From the NCBI GenBank assembly GCA_021793595.1, contig JAJYSL010000129.1, positions 1 through 11,151 on the forward strand: a stretch of 11,151 bases of DNA, given 5' to 3'. The number at the start of each line of letters is the position of its first letter. Position 1 is the stretch's first letter. Source of the stretch: Acidobacteriota bacterium. Lineage in GTDB: Bacteria; Acidobacteriota; Terriglobia; Terriglobales; Acidobacteriaceae. The position numbers were made by a program, and so were the translations under genes. The notes below the pieces were generated by a model. That model saw only the letters and a list, made by a program, of their open reading frames with translations, was not told where the DNA came from and did no database searches. Below, piece after piece: positions 7,405 to 11,151 of this stretch.

Positions 7405-7734
7405 CGTTTCCTGTGGACGTAGTTTTGCGGAGCAGCATGACATACCCTGCACTTCTTCGCAATCCAAGATGGGTCCTCTGCTTTGTCGAGTACGGATTAC
7501 GGGATTTGGTCCAGTCATGATGAAACATCACATCTTGGCGATTCTGATCGTTGGTTTTGTCTGGTCCGGCACCGGAGCGTATGCACAGATCCTCGTGACT
7601 AAGCCAGTCCTTACCAAAGACGGTGGCTGTGAACGCAGAGATGGCGACTCCGTATCGAGATGCTGTTGATGTGCACTCTGAATGGCATGCTTTCATCGGG
7701 GAACGAATAGTTTCGATCCAGAAGGGAGATCCGA
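7405..7734. other. 330-bp gap between hydrolase and propeller genes
   Basis: The gap holds a 50-codon ORF with a signal peptide (7517-7669). Bases 7405-7516 and 7670-7734 show no strong hairpin and no clear promoter. Only the ribosome-binding site GGGAG at 7724-7728, which serves the next gene, is convincing. None of the operator-like motif found at 1390-1610 occurs here. Confidence 0.5.
7517..7669 (+). CDS. Small ORF with Sec signal peptide; secreted peptide or 5' gene remnant
   Basis: Fifty codons start at ATG 7517 (a second ATG follows at 7520). The first 24 residues form a good Sec signal: MMKHH, hydrophobic ILAILIVGFVW, then SGTGAYAQ with the AxA-Q cleavage pattern. The predicted mature part is only 26-27 residues, ILVTKPVLTKDGG followed by a charged, cysteine-containing tail ending in CC. 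No strong Shine-Dalgarno precedes it. Another plus frame stays open past the stop, from about 7623 to 7823, into the next gene's N-terminus. This allows a frameshifted remnant of a longer secreted protein, though that frame has no recognised domain. The signal peptide is visible; function is unknown. It could be a real small secreted product, a decayed gene or chance. Confidence 0.4.
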   Translation: MMKHHILAILIVGFVWSGTGAYAQILVTKPVLTKDGGCERRDGDSVSRCC

Positions 7735-10185
7735 ATGAACCGGCGAAATTTTGGCAAGCTGCTGGCAGGAACCATTACGGTCGCTGGAATCTCACGAGAG
7801 GGCAAGGCGGAACTTCGATCTGAAGGCCGTGCGGTAGGGGAAGTGTCTTTCGCGCCGCTGGAAGGGTCATTCGATGAGCTTCCTTCCGGAGGAAGCGACA
7901 AATGGGAGTTAGTGATCCTCGATGCTGTTCCAGCGCATATGACCGAAACCGCTGGAACGGCGGCGGGCGATATCGACGGAGATGGTAAGACAGAAGTCAT
8001 CATTATTGGAAATGGGGCGATTCTTTGGTACAGGCCATCAACTTCCGAAAGAGGTGTCGTCGCGCACGGCCATCATTGGGGTGTAGGTGTAGCACTCGAG
8101 GACGTCGATCACGACGGTCGCAAAGAAATCATCACCGGAAGGATCCGATCAGAGTCGAGTGGCCCTGAAAAGTGGATACTCTGCTGGTATAAAGCAGGGG
8201 CAAATCTGCATGATCCGTGGACGGAGTTTGTTCTTGATGACAATTCAGCCGGGCATTCTCACGACGTCATTTTTGGCGATGTCGATGGTGACGGGAAGCT
8301 TGAGCTGATCGCTAATGCGATGTATTGCGATACCCCTGGACTTTTTGTTTATAAAATCCCCACCGATCCGAGCAAACCATGGAAGAAGCAGACAGTCCAG
8401 TCGGGCATCTCTGCGGAGGGCACGGCGGCGGGCGACCTGAATGGAGATGGTAGGGACGAAATTGTCAGCGGACCCTATTGGTTCTCCGCGCCACGTGCCG
8501 GCGCATTTTCCGGAGAACCGTGGACGACGCATTCCCTGGCGCCTGGCACTCGCGAGATGTGCCGCGCGGCCATAATCGACATCAATGGCGATGGTCATCT
8601 GGATGTTGTCCTCGTGGAGGATGAGTATCCGGATGGCCGCTTGTCCTGGTTCGAGAACCGGATTGCAGCTGATTCTAACGCTGCGTGGATCGAGCACCCA
8701 ATTATGGCGCCTCTCAACTTTTCTCATTCGCTGAGGGCTTGGCATGACCCCCAAACGAAAGAAGTGCACGTGCTCGCCGGGGAGATGAATGAGGGAGGCT
8801 GGTGGTCCCCCTATAACTGGCAAGCTCGTCTGATCGAATTTGCAGCACTAGAAGGGGGCAAATCCTGGCGGAGCCACTTAATCTACGAGGGCGAGGGCAC
8901 ACACGAGGCGGTCCGCGTCGACTTGGACAACTCCGGAACTTACGTAATCTTTGGCCACGCCGCGCAAGTCACTGCCACGCAAGTTATTAAAGAGAATGTA
9001 CAAGGTCCCTATACCGGGTGGGTGCAGATGTGGCGTCCCCGTGAAAAGCCCACCGCCCTCGCTCGATACAAGCATGTATTTGTGGACCGTGAGAAGCCTT
9101 ATACCGGCATCGACATTCATGCCGTCGACGTGGATGGCGACGGCAAGCGCGACATCTTGTGCGGAGCATGGTGGTACAAGAACCCCAACTGGGAACGGCA
9201 CACGATTCCCGGAGTCGCGCAGATCATCAACGCGTACGATTTGGACAACGACGGGAAGGTGGAGTTGATCGGCATCAAACCCAAGGCCGGCAGCGAGGGA
9301 AAGGGATTTTATGATGCGCTCTGCAGCGACCTAGTGTGGCTGAAGTCCATCGATCCGGACAAGGAACTCTGGGAAGAACATGTCATCGGCACCGGCGACG
9401 GAGACTGGCCGCACGGCAACACCATCGGCCCGCTGCTCCCTGGAGGCAGACTGGCGCTCGTATGTGGATATCACGATCACACTCATAATCCTCCTCAAAT
9501 CTTCGAGGTGCCCGACGATCCCAAGCAGAGCCCGTGGCGTAAGAGTGTGATCGCAGATATTCCTTACGGCGAAGAGCTCCATGTCTACGATCTGGACGGC
9601 GACGGCAAGCTCGACGTCGTGGCCGGCCCATATTGGATCGAGAATATGGGCAACGGCAAATTCGAGCCACATTTACTCATCGATCCCGAGTATCTGCATT
9701 CCAAGAACCTTGACATGATTGCCCGCACGGCAATCACGGATGTGAATGGCGATGGCCGTCCAGACATTCTCTTCACGGTAGAAGATGTCGACTGGAGCAA
9801 GAATGCAATGGCAGCTGGATTCTCGCCAGTGGGCTGGTTGGAGAATACGGGCAGCCCACGGAATCGGAAGTTCAACGTGCATTTCATCGACAGAATCCGC
9901 TCTCCGCATTCCCTCGGCATTGGAGACCTAGATGGGGACGGAGAAATAGAAGTAGTCGTGGGCGAGCACGATCCGTTCAAGCCTTACCGCAGTCAGAGTC
10001 GGCTCTATGTCTACAAGAAGGCCGACGCGAAGGGGATTACCTGGGGCCGCTTCCCGATCGACAACCGGTTTTCGAATCACGACGGCGCCAAAGTTGTGGA
10101 ACTGAGTCCTGGGAAGCTCAGCATCATCAGTCACAGTTGGATGGAACAGATATACGTCCACTTGTGGGAACGGAAAGACCTTTGA
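7735..10185 (+). CDS. Tat-exported double beta-propeller protein with FG-GAP/VCBS-type repeats
   Basis: The 816-residue product starts at ATG 7735, 6 bases after GGGAG (7724-7728). MNRRNFGKLLAG is a twin-arginine-type leader, so export of a folded, possibly metal-bearing protein is likely. Ten Asp-rich DxDGDG-like loops (positions 79, 123, 182, 234, 282, 465, 502, 619, 669, 731) plus a degenerate one at 396 mark FG-GAP/VCBS-like blades that usually bind calcium. The halves at about 60-435 and 445-815 align along their length with an offset of roughly 386 residues: SGPYWF with AGPYWI, PSKPWKKQTV with PKQSPWRKSV, SHSL with PHSL, LAGE with VVGE. This points to two seven-bladed propellers made by tandem duplication. 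Histidines precede several inner strands (113-114, 174/176, 331, 390, 560, 725, 782) and could line a channel. The GPYW/WxEN style recalls the propeller of aldos-2-ulose dehydratase, but no cupin domain is present. Lyase, dehydratase or binding roles all remain open. Confidence 0.85.
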   Translation: MNRRNFGKLLAGTITVAGISREGKAELRSEGRAVGEVSFAPLEGSFDELPSGGSDKWELVILDAVPAHMTETAGTAAGDIDGDGKTEVIIIGNGAILWYRPSTSERGVVAHGHHWGVGVALEDVDHDGRKEIITGRIRSESSGPEKWILCWYKAGANLHDPWTEFVLDDNSAGHSHDVIFGDVDGDGKLELIANAMYCDTPGLFVYKIPTDPSKPWKKQTVQSGISAEGTAAGDLNGDGRDEIVSGPYWFSAPRAGAFSGEPWTTHSLAPGTREMCRAAIIDINGDGHLDVVLVEDEYPDGRLSWFENRIAADSNAAWIEHPIMAPLNFSHSLRAWHDPQTKEVHVLAGEMNEGGWWSPYNWQARLIEFAALEGGKSWRSHLIYEGEGTHEAVRVDLDNSGTYVIFGHAAQVTATQVIKENVQGPYTGWVQMWRPREKPTALARYKHVFVDREKPYTGIDIHAVDVDGDGKRDILCGAWWYKNPNWERHTIPGVAQIINAYDLDNDGKVELIGIKPKAGSEGKGFYDALCSDLVWLKSIDPDKELWEEHVIGTGDGDWPHGNTIGPLLPGGRLALVCGYHDHTHNPPQIFEVPDDPKQSPWRKSVIADIPYGEELHVYDLDGDGKLDVVAGPYWIENMGNGKFEPHLLIDPEYLHSKNLDMIARTAITDVNGDGRPDILFTVEDVDWSKNAMAAGFSPVGWLENTGSPRNRKFNVHFIDRIRSPHSLGIGDLDGDGEIEVVVGEHDPFKPYRSQSRLYVYKKADAKGITWGRFPIDNRFSNHDGAKVVELSPGKLSIISHSWMEQIYVHLWERKDL

Positions 10186-10375
10186 GGCGTGAAAGTGGGT
10201 TGATCGGATAAGCTGAAATGCGCTGTTTATTCTTCTGGGCGACAAATCTTTGGACTGGACCGGAGGTTAACAGAAGACAACAGTCCTTTGGAAACCCCGG
10301 TGCCATCCGTACTGTGTCGTTTATGCCCGGGTCACAAATAGCAGTTTGTCGTCAAGGAGAGGAGACAAGAAAAGG

Positions 10376-11151
10376 ATGAATCGAAGGGAACTCTTGCTGG
10401 GAACGTTGGCAGGACTTGTTGCCAGTGGCAGGTTGAGTGGCCACGTGCTGGCAGATGCCGTGAGCGGGAATGCTTCGCAACCGATCGCTGGCGCCGTGCC
10501 CGGTGATCGCTGGCTGGAAATCGACCTGTATTGGTTCCAGTTGAAGGACATTGCAGGATCGGTCATAGAGTTCTGGGACCGGTACTTGCCGATTTATCAG
10601 GGCGTGGAAGGCGATTGTGGTGTCATTCTGAACATTGGATGGATGGTCGACTACATTATGGATTGGTCCGGGGCTTTGGATCAGCGGATCACTCTGCCGA
10701 CAGGGAGTGGTGAGGAGAAATGGGTAGCAGAGACTGGGCCGCTGACCGGCGACTGGGCGCAGCGCGAGAAGGAGTGGAAGAAACGCTTCGCGCAGCCCAT
10801 CGATATCAAGCGGCATGGATACGAACCATGGACGTATTGCGACCTGAAAGAGTTGTTCGTCACGTTGCGGAAAGCCGGCGCAGAGCGCGGGATTCCTGAG
10901 TTCAAAGTGGGAGCGCTGACTACTCCCTGGTTGTGGGCCTACGGAGAGAGCACTCCTTGGGCTCGCCGTCATCCGGAAGCATTTACGCATTCCAAACCTG
11001 TCATCCCCGGGACGTACAGCATCACGTTTTTCGATCCCAGCGCGACTCTCCACCGGGATCCGGCTCCTCTTGGCGGCCTGCCGGAAGGGATTCCGGAGGG
11101 GATGCCGGTGCATGAGGCGTTTGCGAAACAGTGGGGCAGTCTCTCGAAGGC
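10376..11151 (+). CDS. Tat-type exported protein of unrecognised family, 3' end cut by window
   Basis: An open frame begins at ATG 10376 behind purine-rich AAGGAGAGGAG (10354-10364) and stays open to the window edge, giving 258 complete codons without a stop. MNRRELLLGTLAGLVASG is a twin-arginine-type leader much like that of the preceding gene, so the protein is probably exported folded. The mature part is rich in Trp and Tyr and begins near WLEIDLYWFQ, followed by GDCGVILNIGW, CDLKELFVTLRKAGAERG and KVGALTTPWLWAYGE. Alternating beta-like and amphipathic helical stretches, with phrases like RRHPEAF, suggest a TIM-barrel carbohydrate-active enzyme. I recognise no family and cannot point to catalytic residues, so this is inference from fold impression and neighbours. 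A 253-codon antisense frame covers the same bases but lacks a leader, a ribosome-binding site or domain features. The 190-bp gap upstream (10186-10375) shows no clear promoter or terminator. Confidence 0.75.
   Translation, partial: MNRRELLLGTLAGLVASGRLSGHVLADAVSGNASQPIAGAVPGDRWLEIDLYWFQLKDIAGSVIEFWDRYLPIYQGVEGDCGVILNIGWMVDYIMDWSGALDQRITLPTGSGEEKWVAETGPLTGDWAQREKEWKKRFAQPIDIKRHGYEPWTYCDLKELFVTLRKAGAERGIPEFKVGALTTPWLWAYGESTPWARRHPEAFTHSKPVIPGTYSITFFDPSATLHRDPAPLGGLPEGIPEGMPVHEAFAKQWGSLSK

Noticed and set aside
8245..8823. Minus-strand open frame of 192 codons inside the propeller gene
   Set aside because: It is antisense to periodic DxDGDG blades and is explained by codon bias of the real gene.
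10240..10300. Short GGACT/AGTCC inverted repeat in the gap before the last gene
   Set aside because: The 5-bp arms around a long loop without a T run are too weak to call a terminator or operator.
10352..11113. Minus-strand open frame of 253 codons
   Set aside because: It lies opposite the plus-strand frame that has a Tat leader and a ribosome-binding site, and it shows no domain or leader. It is a composition-driven antisense shadow.

Overview
The window looks like accessory carbohydrate-use DNA from an acidobacterium (phylum Acidobacteriota). This is inferred from gene content: a very long Oar-like TonB-dependent receptor with an N-terminal carboxypeptidase-regulatory-like domain, a membrane-anchored winged-helix regulator divergent from it, and exported glycan-active proteins with twin-arginine leaders. 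No database search was possible. DNA composition and codon use look similar across the genes, and no transposase, integrase, phage gene, rRNA, tRNA or CRISPR array was seen.

Layout. Bases 1-114 are a 16-copy perfect 7-bp tandem array that runs off the left edge and supplies the stop codon of the first gene. Bases 103-1374 (minus strand) encode a one-component transmembrane regulator. Bases 1375-1785 are the divergent control region. It has a candidate promoter for the regulator and three related CG-centred motifs about 100 bp apart, one of them a perfect 19-bp palindrome. Bases 1786-5445 encode the outer-membrane receptor, followed by a possible terminator. Bases 5686-7404 encode a secreted clan GH-A glycoside hydrolase. 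Bases 7405-7734 hold a 50-codon ORF with a clean signal peptide, either a small secreted peptide or a gene remnant. Bases 7735-10185 encode a Tat-type exported protein built of two tandem seven-bladed beta-propellers. Bases 10376-11151 encode the start of another Tat-type exported protein of unrecognised family, cut by the right edge.

How the parts may work together (inference): the hydrolase and the two Tat-exported proteins would act on a carbohydrate outside the cytoplasm, and the receptor would import a product across the outer membrane. The divergent regulator could sense a ligand with its extracytoplasmic domain and control the receptor promoter. All genes right of the divergent region lie on the plus strand, but gaps of 190-330 bp and a possible terminator mean a single operon is not shown. 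No SusD-like partner, inner-membrane transporter or TonB/ExbBD gene is visible. The least described parts are the double propeller, the C-terminal partial protein, the small ORF and the spaced operator-like motifs.
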